This document shows positions 55,286-63,787 of a stretch of DNA of 64,000 nt, piece by piece (positions within the stretch are counted from its first letter, which is position 1; every line of letters begins with the position of its first letter). This DNA is from Flavobacteriales bacterium (GTDB lineage Bacteria > Bacteroidota > Bacteroidia > Flavobacteriales_C > GCA-002722245). Made by a program: the position numbers and the translations under genes. The notes beneath the pieces were generated by a model. That model searched no databases, was not told where the DNA came from, and worked only from the letters and a program-made list of their open reading frames with translations. Location: contig PBLA01000028.1 in the NCBI GenBank assembly GCA_002722245.1, positions 58,892-122,891 of the forward strand. Direction: 5' to 3'.

Positions 55286-55348
55286 ATGCGAATTGTTGTG
55301 GTGGCAATTGTGTTTATTTTGGCTTTACTGCAAAGCCTGTTAGGATAA
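55286..55348 (+). CDS. Possible 20-residue membrane peptide
   Basis: ATG at 55286 opens MRIVVVAIVFILALLQSLLG, which is one hydrophobic helix with a single Arg at the start, and stops at TAA 55348. Such small single-helix peptides are known in many bacteria, but this one is too short to be certain and its ribosome site is not clear. It stands alone between the IMPase gene and the HEAT-like gene. Confidence 0.35.
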   Translation: MRIVVVAIVFILALLQSLLG

Positions 55349-55430
55349 AGTGATTTAATTTTATCTCTTCTTTAGTTGGGACTTTTAAAGTTTAAGAAGT
55401 TTTTTTTCGCTTTAAACTAAATAGTTAGTC

Positions 55431-55466
55431 AAAGCTCAGTCTGGTGTTGTGGATTGAGCTTTTTTA
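55431..55466 (+). terminator. Terminator hairpin before the HEAT-like gene
   Basis: aagctca (55432-55438) and tgagctt (55455-55461) pair around 16 bases, followed by a T run. No annotated plus-strand gene lies between 55349 and here, so it may end an unseen small RNA or the peptide transcript. Confidence 0.65.
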
Positions 55467-55498
55467 TTGTTATTTGGCCTAAATTCACTTTTTACCCA

Positions 55499-56035
55499 AT
55501 GCAAAAACTTAAGAACCTCCTTTTAGAAGAACATTCAAAAAGTCAAAAGGATAAAATAATCCATGCGATTTCAGATGGTAGTATACCCTTATCGGACCTT
55601 ATTCAAATCATAAAAAATAATGAAGAAACATATGCTCAAAGAGCTGCCTATGTTTTATCTGGAATTCATGATAGCTCTCCCGATCGACTTAAACCATATT
55701 TGAAAGAACTTTGGCTGTGCATAAAACCTACGAATCACCCTGCAATACCAAGAGCAATATACAGGTATCTAGCTTCGATTGATTTGCCCTTTGATTTGGA
55801 AGATGGAGTTTTTAATCAAGGATGTCAAACTTTTAGAAATCAAAAAACTCCTATAGCGATCAAAGTCCACCTAATGAAAATACTCACGAACATTGCATTA
55901 AAATATCCTGAGTTAAAAGAGGATGTGATTTATTTAATTCAAGAGCAACATCCATTAAGCTCTCCAGGATATCGAGCTGCTGCAAAAAAAGCCCTAATCA
56001 ATCTCAGCAAGTCATCCATCGATAAAAAAGAGTAA
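55499..56035 (+). CDS. HEAT-repeat-like protein
   Basis: 178 residues from ATG 55499; the earlier in-frame TTG at 55454 lies inside the terminator hairpin and is not used. Helical pairs such as LKNLLLEEHSKSQKDKIIHA, EETYAQRAAYVLSGIHDS and KVHLMKILTNIALKYPELKE fit HEAT-type repeats. No signal peptide or catalytic motif. Function unknown; other Bacteroidota have similar short helical-repeat proteins. Converges on the helicase gene with a 4-base gap. Confidence 0.68.
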   Translation: MQKLKNLLLEEHSKSQKDKIIHAISDGSIPLSDLIQIIKNNEETYAQRAAYVLSGIHDSSPDRLKPYLKELWLCIKPTNHPAIPRAIYRYLASIDLPFDLEDGVFNQGCQTFRNQKTPIAIKVHLMKILTNIALKYPELKEDVIYLIQEQHPLSSPGYRAAAKKALINLSKSSIDKKE

Positions 56036-56039
56036 CACA

Positions 56040-57392
56040 CTATTTACGTTTTTTACCGGTTCCCCCTCTTTTTTTTCCTTTTTTGCTATCCTCTTGAATA
56101 AATTTATACGCTTGAATAGTTTTTCGACTTGCTTTGTTTGGATGCTTTAATTTCACTTTTTTCTTCTCGTGAAAAGCGCCCTTATACTTTGGGTCTTCTT
56201 TCCTCTTTTGACGGTCTATCTCGCGAGCAAATGCTTGATGCTCCTCATACGATGTTTCCAAAACCTCCAACTCTTTCGGGAGGTTTAAAACAGGGATATT
56301 AAAACCAATTAATTCTTGAATTTTTCGAATATGATAATGCTCAACTTCGGAAACAAATGTTAGAGCAACACCCTCTTTTTTCGCACGACCTGTTCGTCCT
56401 ACTCGATGCACATAATCAGTATACATAACAGGCGCATCAAAATTAATGACATGAGTAACCTCCGAAATATCAATTCCCCTTGCTGCAACATCCGTAGCAA
56501 CCACACCTCTAATTAAACCTTTACTAAATTCTTCATAGGCGTTTAGTCGTGTATTTTGACCTTTATTTGCATGAATTGCTTTCCAAACACCAACATCCAT
56601 CCGATTGAGGTAGCGATGAATGTTTTCAGCAGTTTCTCTCGTTCTTGCAAATACTAGAACACGATCATAGCCCTCTTCCTTTTTTAGTAAATGCACAAGT
56701 AAATTTAATTTGGTTCTTGAATTTGGAACATGATACACAAACTGCTTTACCAAATCCACCACAACCTTTTCAGGTTCAATCTCTATTTTTGTTGGGAATG
56801 CTAAAAACTCTTGTGTTAATTCTTCAACCTTAGGGTGAAATGTTGCCGAAAACAATAAGTTTTGACGTTTTCTTGGAACAACCTCTAAAATCTGATTTAA
56901 TTGAGGTAAAAAACCCATATCCATCATTTTATCTGCTTCATCCAGCACAAGAGTATTCACTTTTTTCAAGTAGATCTCTCCTTTAAGGTATACGTCCATG
57001 AATCGACCTGGTGTAGCTACAATTAAGTCAACCCCTTGTTGTAACTTTTTTATTTGTGCCTGCATACCCGTTCCACCAATTAATTTGCAACATCTTATAT
57101 CAGTATATTGGGCTAATGCTACTGCATTTTCATAGACCTGAACGGCCAATTCTCGAGTAGGAACGAAGATAACTACCCGTGGATCATGACCTTGGGCATA
57201 ATTAAGTTTTCGAAGAATTGGCAAAATAAACGCAGCGGTTTTTCCTGTTCCTGTTGGCGCTATACCAAGCACATCTTGCCCAACCAGTATGGGAGGAATT
57301 ACCTGTTGTTGAATAGGCGTAGGCTTTTCATAACCCAATGCATCAACAGCTTGAAGCAAGTGTTTATTTAATTTTAACTCTTCAAAATTCAT
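56040..57392 (-). CDS. DEAD-box RNA helicase, RhlE type
   Basis: 450 residues. Motifs: PTPIQQQVIP (Q motif), PTGTGKTAAF (Walker A), PTRELA, TPGR, DEAD (VLDEADKM), SAT, VATDVAARGID and HRVGRTGRA. The basic Lys-rich C-terminal tail (KKVKLKHPNKASRKT onward) is typical of RhlE-like proteins. It unwinds RNA duplexes in ribosome assembly or RNA turnover. The next gene abuts it without a gap. Confidence 0.94.
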   Translation of the reverse strand: MNFEELKLNKHLLQAVDALGYEKPTPIQQQVIPPILVGQDVLGIAPTGTGKTAAFILPILRKLNYAQGHDPRVVIFVPTRELAVQVYENAVALAQYTDIRCCKLIGGTGMQAQIKKLQQGVDLIVATPGRFMDVYLKGEIYLKKVNTLVLDEADKMMDMGFLPQLNQILEVVPRKRQNLLFSATFHPKVEELTQEFLAFPTKIEIEPEKVVVDLVKQFVYHVPNSRTKLNLLVHLLKKEEGYDRVLVFARTRETAENIHRYLNRMDVGVWKAIHANKGQNTRLNAYEEFSKGLIRGVVATDVAARGIDISEVTHVINFDAPVMYTDYVHRVGRTGRAKKEGVALTFVSEVEHYHIRKIQELIGFNIPVLNLPKELEVLETSYEEHQAFAREIDRQKRKEDPKYKGAFHEKKKVKLKHPNKASRKTIQAYKFIQEDSKKGKKRGGTGKKRK

Positions 57393-57914
57393 TTACTTCT
57401 CTAATAAAAGATCTAATTGCATGTTAATCATACCTTTCATCCCATCATCAGCGACCTCATTATTCTCATTTAATAAATCTGAAATTTGAGACATTGGCGG
57501 TTTAATTGGAATAACATTAATTTTTAAATAATTAAATACATTGGTCAAATCATCCATTCCCCTTGCATTTCCTTGCCTCCCAGAAGAAACACCAACCAAA
57601 GCAACCCATTTATTGAACACTCGCCTAGGGTTCCACCCATCGATAAATGCCTTCATTACACCAGGAAAGCTTCCATTATATTCAGGTGTAACAACAATCA
57701 ATTTCTCTACAGAGAAAATGTATTGCTCAACAAGTGTATTAAATTCTTCATTTTGGGCTCCATAAAGAGCAGTATACACAAAGTCATGAGGAAGATTTGC
57801 TAAATCAAGTATCTGACAATCTTCACTGCGATCCTCGAGTGTTTTTTGATAATACTTAGCAACCCTTAAGGTTTCGCTATTTTTTCTGTTCGTTCCTACA
57901 ATAATCGATATCAT
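57393..57914 (-). CDS. NADPH-dependent FMN reductase
   Basis: 173 residues, flavodoxin-like fold. The FMN phosphate loop is VGTNRKNSETLRVAKYY (residues 6-22), and VVTPEYNGSFPGVMKAFIDGW (the conserved PEYN turn) is diagnostic. It moves electrons from NADPH to FMN or quinones/azo compounds. The gene immediately precedes the helicase with no intergenic space (stop and start adjacent), so the pair is one operon. Confidence 0.92.
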   Translation of the reverse strand: MISIIVGTNRKNSETLRVAKYYQKTLEDRSEDCQILDLANLPHDFVYTALYGAQNEEFNTLVEQYIFSVEKLIVVTPEYNGSFPGVMKAFIDGWNPRRVFNKWVALVGVSSGRQGNARGMDDLTNVFNYLKINVIPIKPPMSQISDLLNENNEVADDGMKGMINMQLDLLLEK

Positions 57915-57957
57915 GACAGGTTATTAACAATTCACAAAATTTTGTTTAAAATTCAGC

Positions 57958-57988
57958 TTTAACTCAATAGCTTAAAGCGTTATTTTTG
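57958..57988 (+). promoter_or_regulatory. Promoter of the MBL-parA-parB-DUF5683 operon
   Basis: TATTTTTG (57981-57988) is an exact -7 element, with TTTA (57958-57961) as a one-off -33 at spacing 19. The leader would be about 65 bases long before ATG 58061. Confidence 0.65.
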
Positions 57989-58060
57989 CTGTACCTTGAA
58001 GAAAGCCGAAAAGCCTAATTAGCAAAGGACACACAACAAATTTAAGCATTTAAATTAACC

Positions 58061-58744
58061 ATGAATATTACGTATTACGGTCATTCGTGTTTTTTAGTGG
58101 ATTTAAAAGGAGTTAAAATTCTTTTTGATCCCTTCATTACTCCTAACCCTATTGTTGATGGTGTTGATGTAAATTCAATAGAGGCAGACTTTATTCTAAT
58201 CTCCCATGGGCATGAGGATCATGTTGCGGATGTTGAATCAATTGCAAAAAGAACAGGCGCTAAACTCATTTCAAATTTTGAAATCATTTCCTGGTTTGGA
58301 GCAAAAGGTCTTGAACATGGACACCCATTAAATCATGGTGGAAAAGTAGAATTGAGTAAAGGAATTACAGCCAAATTTGTTCATGCTGTCCATAGTTCTG
58401 TTTTGCCAGATGGTACTTATGGAGGCAATCCCGGAGGGTGGATCATAGAATCACTAGAGCAGTCGTTTTACTACTCAGGGGATACAGCATTAAGCTATGA
58501 CATGAAATTATTAGGAGACTTTTACAACCTAGATTTTGCTTTTCTGTGTATTGGTGATAATTTCACTATGGGCATTGAAGATTCTGCTATTGCTGCTAAT
58601 TTTGTAGGTGTAACGGACGTCATTGGTATGCATTATGACTCATTTGGTTACATAGAAATTGATCATAACGCCGCAAAACAACACTTTAAAAATAAAGGGT
58701 TGAATTTAACATTATTAACTATTAACGAGTCAATCATAAAATAA
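58061..58744 (+). CDS. Metallo-beta-lactamase fold hydrolase (UPF0173 type)
   Basis: 227 residues. MBL-fold motif SHGHEDHVADV (about 50-60) with HGHED zinc ligands, GHPLNHGGKVEL and the YSGDTALSYDMKLL Asp ligand. The start YYGHSCFLVDLKGVKILFDPF is typical of UPF0173 metal-dependent hydrolases. Substrate unknown. First gene of a probable operon: two bases from parA. Confidence 0.92.
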   Translation: MNITYYGHSCFLVDLKGVKILFDPFITPNPIVDGVDVNSIEADFILISHGHEDHVADVESIAKRTGAKLISNFEIISWFGAKGLEHGHPLNHGGKVELSKGITAKFVHAVHSSVLPDGTYGGNPGGWIIESLEQSFYYSGDTALSYDMKLLGDFYNLDFAFLCIGDNFTMGIEDSAIAANFVGVTDVIGMHYDSFGYIEIDHNAAKQHFKNKGLNLTLLTINESIIK

Positions 58745-58745
58745 G

Positions 58746-59600
58746 ATGGGAAAAGTATTAGCAGTAGCTAACCAAAAAGGAGGGGTTGGAAAAACCACTA
58801 CATCAATGAATCTTGCGGCAGCTCTTGGTGTATTAGAAAAAAAAGTTCTTGTTATAGACGCTGATCCACAAGCAAATGCGACCTCAGGACTGGGATTTGA
58901 CCCTCGTAACATCACCAATGGTATTTATGAATGCCTCATTAATGAAGTTGAAACAAAAGATATCATCCTAACATCCACTTCCCCCAATCTGGACCTCATA
59001 CCTGCTCATATTGATTTAGTAGGTGCAGAAGTGGAAATGATTAATCTACCCAATCGTGAAAAAATGATGCGAATGGCTATTGATAAAGTAAAGGATCTTT
59101 ATGACTTTATTATTATTGATTGCTCTCCTTCGTTAGGATTAATAACAATTAACGCATTAACAGCAGCTGATGCCGTTATTATTCCTGTTCAATGTGAATA
59201 TTTTGCCTTAGAGGGTTTAGGAAAACTATTAAATACGATTAAAATTGTACAAACTAGATTAAATAATGACCTTGTTATAGAAGGCATTTTATTAACCATG
59301 TATGACACACGATTAAGGTTATCCAATCAGGTGGTTGATGAAGTAAAAACCCATTTTCAGGATTTAGTTTTTGATACGATTATCCAAAGAAACACGAAAT
59401 TAGGAGAAGCACCCTCCCATGGTGAATCTATCATTATGCACGACGCAAGCTCGAGAGGAGCTACAAATTACCTCAATTTAGCGCGAGAAGTTCTACAGAA
59501 AAACAATGCCACCAGAATGAATCAAGAAGATAAAATCATTAACCTTGATGAAGACAATGGCCTAGAAGCAGAGGAACAGATAAACATAAACAATGGGTAA
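58746..59600 (+). CDS. parA: Chromosome-partition ATPase ParA (Soj)
   Basis: 284 residues. Deviant Walker A KGGVGKTTT (11-19) with the preceding signature Lys, Walker A' and B IIDCSPSLG, and the long C-terminal region. ParA drives segregation of chromosome origin regions with ParB at parS. Its stop overlaps parB by eight bases. The chromosomal type is indicated by the length and by the MBL/DUF5683 neighbours, which are usual in Bacteroidota. Confidence 0.95.
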   Translation: MGKVLAVANQKGGVGKTTTSMNLAAALGVLEKKVLVIDADPQANATSGLGFDPRNITNGIYECLINEVETKDIILTSTSPNLDLIPAHIDLVGAEVEMINLPNREKMMRMAIDKVKDLYDFIIIDCSPSLGLITINALTAADAVIIPVQCEYFALEGLGKLLNTIKIVQTRLNNDLVIEGILLTMYDTRLRLSNQVVDEVKTHFQDLVFDTIIQRNTKLGEAPSHGESIIMHDASSRGATNYLNLAREVLQKNNATRMNQEDKIINLDEDNGLEAEEQININNG

Positions 59601-60504
59601 AAAAAAACAAGCATTAGGAAGGGGGTTGGATGCATTGTTATCCGATGCGAGTACAGATGTCACCTCAAGTATCAAGATTGATGATTCCAATCATAAAGCA
59701 GTTGGAAACATTTCGAATATCAAACTCTCTCAGATAGAGGTAAATCCTTTTAATCCAAGAGTTGAATTTGAAAAAGAGGGTTTAGCGGAACTTGCAGCAT
59801 CCATTAAAGAGTTAGGATTGGTGCAACCACTCACTGTACGAAAACTAGGTAATGATAAATTCCAAATCATATCTGGAGAAAGAAGATTCAGAGCTTCACA
59901 AGCTGCAGGCCTAAAAGAGGTTCCTGCATATATCCGAATTGCAAACGATCAAGCAATGCTAGAGATGGCATTGGTTGAAAATATCCAGAGAAGAGATCTT
60001 AATCCCCTTGAAATAGCCTTTTCATACAAACGCTTAGTAGATGAATGCGGTCTTACACAAGAGGAACTAGCCGATCGAGTTGGAAAAAAAAGATCTTCAA
60101 TTGCTAATTATTTACGACTTATAAATCTTCCTGCTGAAATTCAAAATGCCTTGAAAACCAAAGCCATTACCTTTGGCCATGCTCGAACCCTAATTGCAAT
60201 AGATGATGAAGATGTTCAATCGTATATTTTTGATATGATCATCAAAGAAAAACTATCTGTAAGAAAGGTAGAAGAGCTTGTAAAAGAAACTAAGGAAGCC
60301 CAAAATGATATTCCTACAGGGAAAACAAAGGAAGCAAAAATAACTCCGTTATCTTTTTCACAACAAAAATTCAGAGACGATTTAACGACTCTTTTAAAAT
60401 CAAAAGTCAAGGTTAAAATAGGCAACAATGGAAGTGGTAATCTCGTTATACCGTTCAAGTCTGAAGAGGACTTTGAAAGAATAATGAAAATTATAGATGC
60501 ATAA
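59593..60504 (+). CDS. parB: Chromosome-partition protein ParB (Spo0J)
   Basis: 303 residues. The ParB/Srx CTPase domain has EVNPFNPRVEF, GLVQPLTVRK, ISGERRFRASQAAGLKEVPAYI (the GERRF motif) and ENIQRRDLNPLE. A helix-turn-helix follows (LTQEELADRVGKKRSSIANYLRL) that reads parS, and the C-terminus dimerises. Overlaps parA by eight bases and the DUF5683 gene by eight. No parS site was recognised within the window. Confidence 0.95.
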   Translation: MGKKKQALGRGLDALLSDASTDVTSSIKIDDSNHKAVGNISNIKLSQIEVNPFNPRVEFEKEGLAELAASIKELGLVQPLTVRKLGNDKFQIISGERRFRASQAAGLKEVPAYIRIANDQAMLEMALVENIQRRDLNPLEIAFSYKRLVDECGLTQEELADRVGKKRSSIANYLRLINLPAEIQNALKTKAITFGHARTLIAIDDEDVQSYIFDMIIKEKLSVRKVEELVKETKEAQNDIPTGKTKEAKITPLSFSQQKFRDDLTTLLKSKVKVKIGNNGSGNLVIPFKSEEDFERIMKIIDA

Positions 60505-61132
60505 GTATTTTTTCGTTTTTTTAGTCATCTTTTGTGGTAAAGGGTATACCCAAAACAACTTAGTGACCAATAATGAATCCCTAGAAGACGCAAAATCATT
60601 TGTTATTAAACAGAACGATGAGACTGTTCGAAAAAAATATCCATTAAACCCAAATACAGCCTCCATATTGAGTGCTATAATTCCCGGAAGCGGTCAAATT
60701 TACAATCGAAAATACTGGAAAGCTCCCATTATTTGGGGGGGTGCCATATCTATTTTTTTAGGGTATGACTTTTACAAAAGAGAAGAAAATTTTTACCATC
60801 AAATTGCCATCTTCAAGGACCGATACTCCTCCGATGAATTTCTCAAACCATACATAGAGGCCAATAAGGTTGATTTTACCAATGAACCAACTGATCAAAT
60901 CGCAAACTTAAATCTTTCTACCGTCCTTCAAAGAACAGACAATGCGCGAGCTACCAAACAGCAACTGATTGTTCTAGGTGCCTTGTTTTATTTAATTCAA
61001 GTTGTTGAAGCCTCTGTTGATGCGCACTTTGACGGATTTGACGTTTCAGAAGACTTAACAATGAATATTTCCCCTGCAACCTTTAATCACGCATCATGGG
61101 CAAATGGGCTTAAATTAAGTTTTAGATTTTAA
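60497..61132 (+). CDS. DUF5683 membrane protein
   Basis: 211 residues with a signal peptide (FVFLVIFCGKGYTQ). The domain carries ILSAIIPGSGQIYNRKYWKAPI (about 53-74), where the GSGQIYNRKYWKAP core is the DUF5683 signature, with hydrophobic segments about 75-92 and 150-170. The family is common in Bacteroidota in this same parB-downstream position and has no proven function; an inner-membrane role linked to cell growth is inference. Eight-base overlap with parB. Confidence 0.9.
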   Translation: MHKYFFVFLVIFCGKGYTQNNLVTNNESLEDAKSFVIKQNDETVRKKYPLNPNTASILSAIIPGSGQIYNRKYWKAPIIWGGAISIFLGYDFYKREENFYHQIAIFKDRYSSDEFLKPYIEANKVDFTNEPTDQIANLNLSTVLQRTDNARATKQQLIVLGALFYLIQVVEASVDAHFDGFDVSEDLTMNISPATFNHASWANGLKLSFRF

Positions 61133-61159
61133 AAAAATATCGCGTAGAAATCTTTTTTA

Positions 61160-61190
61160 GAGAATAGTTGTATCACTACGTAGTATTCTC
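61160..61190. repeat. Inverted repeat between convergent genes
   Basis: gagaata (61160-61166) and tattctc (61184-61190) are exact reverse complements, and the interior holds the 10-base palindrome actacgtagt. No long T run on either strand, so a weak terminator or regulatory site only. Confidence 0.4.
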
Positions 61191-61229
61191 CTCTTGGATT
61201 AAACCAGCAAAGATTTATTCAAACTAATG

Positions 61230-62573
61230 TTAATCTCCTATAAAATCCTTTCTGATTCTAAACACCTTTGGATAATAATTATTTAATCGATTCCCTACTT
61301 TTTTCACCCATCCTAACGGCTGTTTTCGATACGATATCAGACCCCAAGATTTAATTTCAGGAACAGAGATTAGGTCTTTTTTTTGAAGGTATTTGATTGC
61401 CTCTTCTTTTGAAACCTCAACAATGTCAAATGCCTCTTTTTTTAACTCATTCGAAAAGGATAACTCATGTGAATATTTAATTTTACCCTTAATCTCCTGC
61501 CCTATTTCACAACCAATTTTAATCGGATTCAAATCCCAAAGTACTGACTTCAAAATATCTTCAAATTGTTCTGGAAAATTATGAATAGACTCATTTATGA
61601 TGTAATTCTTATTGTCGTTATTAATGAAAAGGTTACTATTTCCTTCCCATTCATTTAAACGCAATTTACGTATTCTTTTAGGCACTTTATATTTCCCTCT
61701 TCCACCATATACTCGCATGGCAGATAAAAAGAACCCTTCTCCCTTAGTTAAACCTGGTAAAAACTGATATCCTTTTAACCCTCCTGCGTTTACTTCAATG
61801 ATTCCCTCATTGCAAGGGATTTTAAAGGAAAAGTTTTCTACTTCATAATTTTCTTGTAACCAAAGAAGATTTTCAAGATTCTCTTTATCATTAAAGGTAC
61901 AAGTACTGTATATTAAAACCCCTCCTTCTGTTAAGGTTGGAATAATGTCTGCTAAAATTCTCTTTTGTCGCTTACAGCACAAGTCAACATTTTTTTCACT
62001 CCATTCATTTATCGCATTTTTGTCTTTGCGAAACATACCTTCTCCTGAACATGGAGCATCTACCAGCACTACATTAAAAAAACCCAAGAATTGCTCAAAA
62101 TCAACGGGATCATTATGGGTCACAATCACATTGCTACTCCCCCACTTATCAAGATTCTCTTTTAATATCCAAGATCGAGATTTCACCACTTCATTCGCGA
62201 TTAACAATCCACTTTTTGGTAAACATGCATTGATCAACGTAGACTTTCCACCAGGAGCTGCACATAAATCTAACACCACTTTATTGGAGAGATCTATTGC
62301 TTCTAGTACTTGTTCTAAAAACATACTACTCGCCTCTTGAGCATAATACGTTCCAGCATGAAAAAGTGGATCACCAGTGAAGTTGGGACGCTTTTGTATA
62401 TACTTACCGTGTTTACTCCAAACCACTTTTTCCTCATTTTCAAAAAGATCATTTTGTTTAAATGGATTTTTTCGAATAGAAATTACGGGATCAGATTGAA
62501 GACCATCAATTAACCTTAACTTTTCCTCTTCTGAAAATGGAAGGAGATCTAAAAACTTCTGTGGTAAACTCAA
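61230..62573 (-). CDS. RsmF-like RNA m5C methyltransferase (NOL1/NOP2/sun family)
   Basis: 447 residues. SAM motif LDLCAAPGGKST (about 100-111) and the catalytic motifs DAPCSGEGMFRKD (Cys of motif IV) and YSTCTFN (Cys of motif VI) are complete. The N-terminal domain (SVIRKNPFK-like, HAGTYYAQEASSMF) and the C-terminal PUA-like segment match RsmF of E. coli, which modifies 16S rRNA; assignment to that exact site is inference. Overlaps the M48 gene by four bases (ATGA). Confidence 0.92.
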   Translation of the reverse strand: MSLPQKFLDLLPFSEEEKLRLIDGLQSDPVISIRKNPFKQNDLFENEEKVVWSKHGKYIQKRPNFTGDPLFHAGTYYAQEASSMFLEQVLEAIDLSNKVVLDLCAAPGGKSTLINACLPKSGLLIANEVVKSRSWILKENLDKWGSSNVIVTHNDPVDFEQFLGFFNVVLVDAPCSGEGMFRKDKNAINEWSEKNVDLCCKRQKRILADIIPTLTEGGVLIYSTCTFNDKENLENLLWLQENYEVENFSFKIPCNEGIIEVNAGGLKGYQFLPGLTKGEGFFLSAMRVYGGRGKYKVPKRIRKLRLNEWEGNSNLFINNDNKNYIINESIHNFPEQFEDILKSVLWDLNPIKIGCEIGQEIKGKIKYSHELSFSNELKKEAFDIVEVSKEEAIKYLQKKDLISVPEIKSWGLISYRKQPLGWVKKVGNRLNNYYPKVFRIRKDFIGD

Positions 62574-63787
62574 TTTCTTATTGCTTTAATTCTTTTATGA
62601 ATAGGTGGATGGGAATAATTAAAGAACACATAAGCGGGATGTGGATTTAAGTTCGATAAATTATCCACTGAAAGCTTTTTCAAGGCGTCAATTAGCTTTT
62701 CACCATCATAGGTCTCGGCAGCATATGCATCTGCTTGATATTCCATTTTTCTTGAAAGTATACTTTGAAACATTCCTATTACGAAGCTAACAGGACTAAA
62801 TAAAATAAAAAACGCAATTAACCCTGTGTAAAATTTTGGAACGAGCACCCCCAAACCAAGAGACAATTCAGGTTGATTAATTGACCATCCCAACAACCAA
62901 AGTATACCGAAAAGTTGACTTATCCCAAACATGAGATTAAACAAGGTATGTTTCTTTTTATAATGTCCAATTTCATGCGCAAGAACAGCTACAATTTCAT
63001 TATTCGTCTGCCCATTAATTAATGTATCATATAAAACAACGGACTTTCTTGGACCAAAACCACTAAAAAAAGCATTCGCTTTTTTACTTCTTTTACTTCC
63101 ATCCATTTGATACAGATTGGTTAGTTTATATCCTACTTTTTTACAATAATCTAAAATTTCTCCTTTTAAATCTTCATTTTCTATTGGCGTTAATTTGTTA
63201 AAAAGGGGGATAATCAATGAAGTTGCAAACATATTAATCAAAACCATTACAACAACCATTATTAACCAAAAGAAAAACCAGAAATCATCACCAAGTTCAT
63301 TTAATAAAAAGCCAAAAATGAAAAGCAAAACGCCACCTAATAAACCACCGATAAAGAACGATTTAAGCGTATCTTTTATAAAAAGAGAACGCGTCATTGT
63401 ATTGAATCCATATTTCTCCTCAATTATAAATGTATGCACATAACGAAAAGGCAAAGCGATTAATTGATTAGCACACATTAACACACCTAAAAAGAGTAAT
63501 GACTGATAGCGTTCATTAGGCGTAATAGAGATCGCCCAATCATTTACCACATTAAAACCTCCTTGAGCAATCATTAACACCACTAATGCTGTTGAAATAA
63601 TTTTTCGAATTGCAGTTAATTGAAAATTTTCTCTCGAATAGGCTACTACCCGTTTAACTTGCGCTTGAGTAAAAATACCACGAACTTCCTCTGGCCATGG
63701 CTTTAAGATATTTTTTTGATTTAAAATATCTAATGTCATCCCAATCAGAAAATTTGACACTACTACAATTAGTATTAACGCTTCCAT
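62570..63787 (-). CDS. M48 metallopeptidase of the Ste24/CAAX-protease type
   Basis: 405 residues with about seven membrane segments. Zinc motif HEIGH at 271-275 (AVLAHEIGHYKKKH), with the third ligand Glu in SRKMEYQADAYAAETY. N-terminal Ste24 features are GMTLDILNQKNI and PFRYVHTFIIEEKYGFN. Ste24-like proteases cleave membrane-associated peptides; in bacteria the substrate is usually unknown. It starts at 63787 and overlaps the RsmF gene by four bases. Confidence 0.92.
   Translation of the reverse strand: MEALILIVVVSNFLIGMTLDILNQKNILKPWPEEVRGIFTQAQVKRVVAYSRENFQLTAIRKIISTALVVLMIAQGGFNVVNDWAISITPNERYQSLLFLGVLMCANQLIALPFRYVHTFIIEEKYGFNTMTRSLFIKDTLKSFFIGGLLGGVLLFIFGFLLNELGDDFWFFFWLIMVVVMVLINMFATSLIIPLFNKLTPIENEDLKGEILDYCKKVGYKLTNLYQMDGSKRSKKANAFFSGFGPRKSVVLYDTLINGQTNNEIVAVLAHEIGHYKKKHTLFNLMFGISQLFGILWLLGWSINQPELSLGLGVLVPKFYTGLIAFFILFSPVSFVIGMFQSILSRKMEYQADAYAAETYDGEKLIDALKKLSVDNLSNLNPHPAYVFFNYSHPPIHKRIKAIRN

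Larger units (their letters stand above)
55169..55498. other. Intergenic region with a possible tiny membrane peptide and a terminator
   Basis: 330 bases. It contains a 20-codon hydrophobic frame (55286-55348) and a terminator-type hairpin at 55431-55466. No rRNA, tRNA or known ncRNA could be recognised. The stretch 55350-55430 holds an AGTTTAA/TTAAACT repeat around a T8 tract. Confidence 0.6.
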
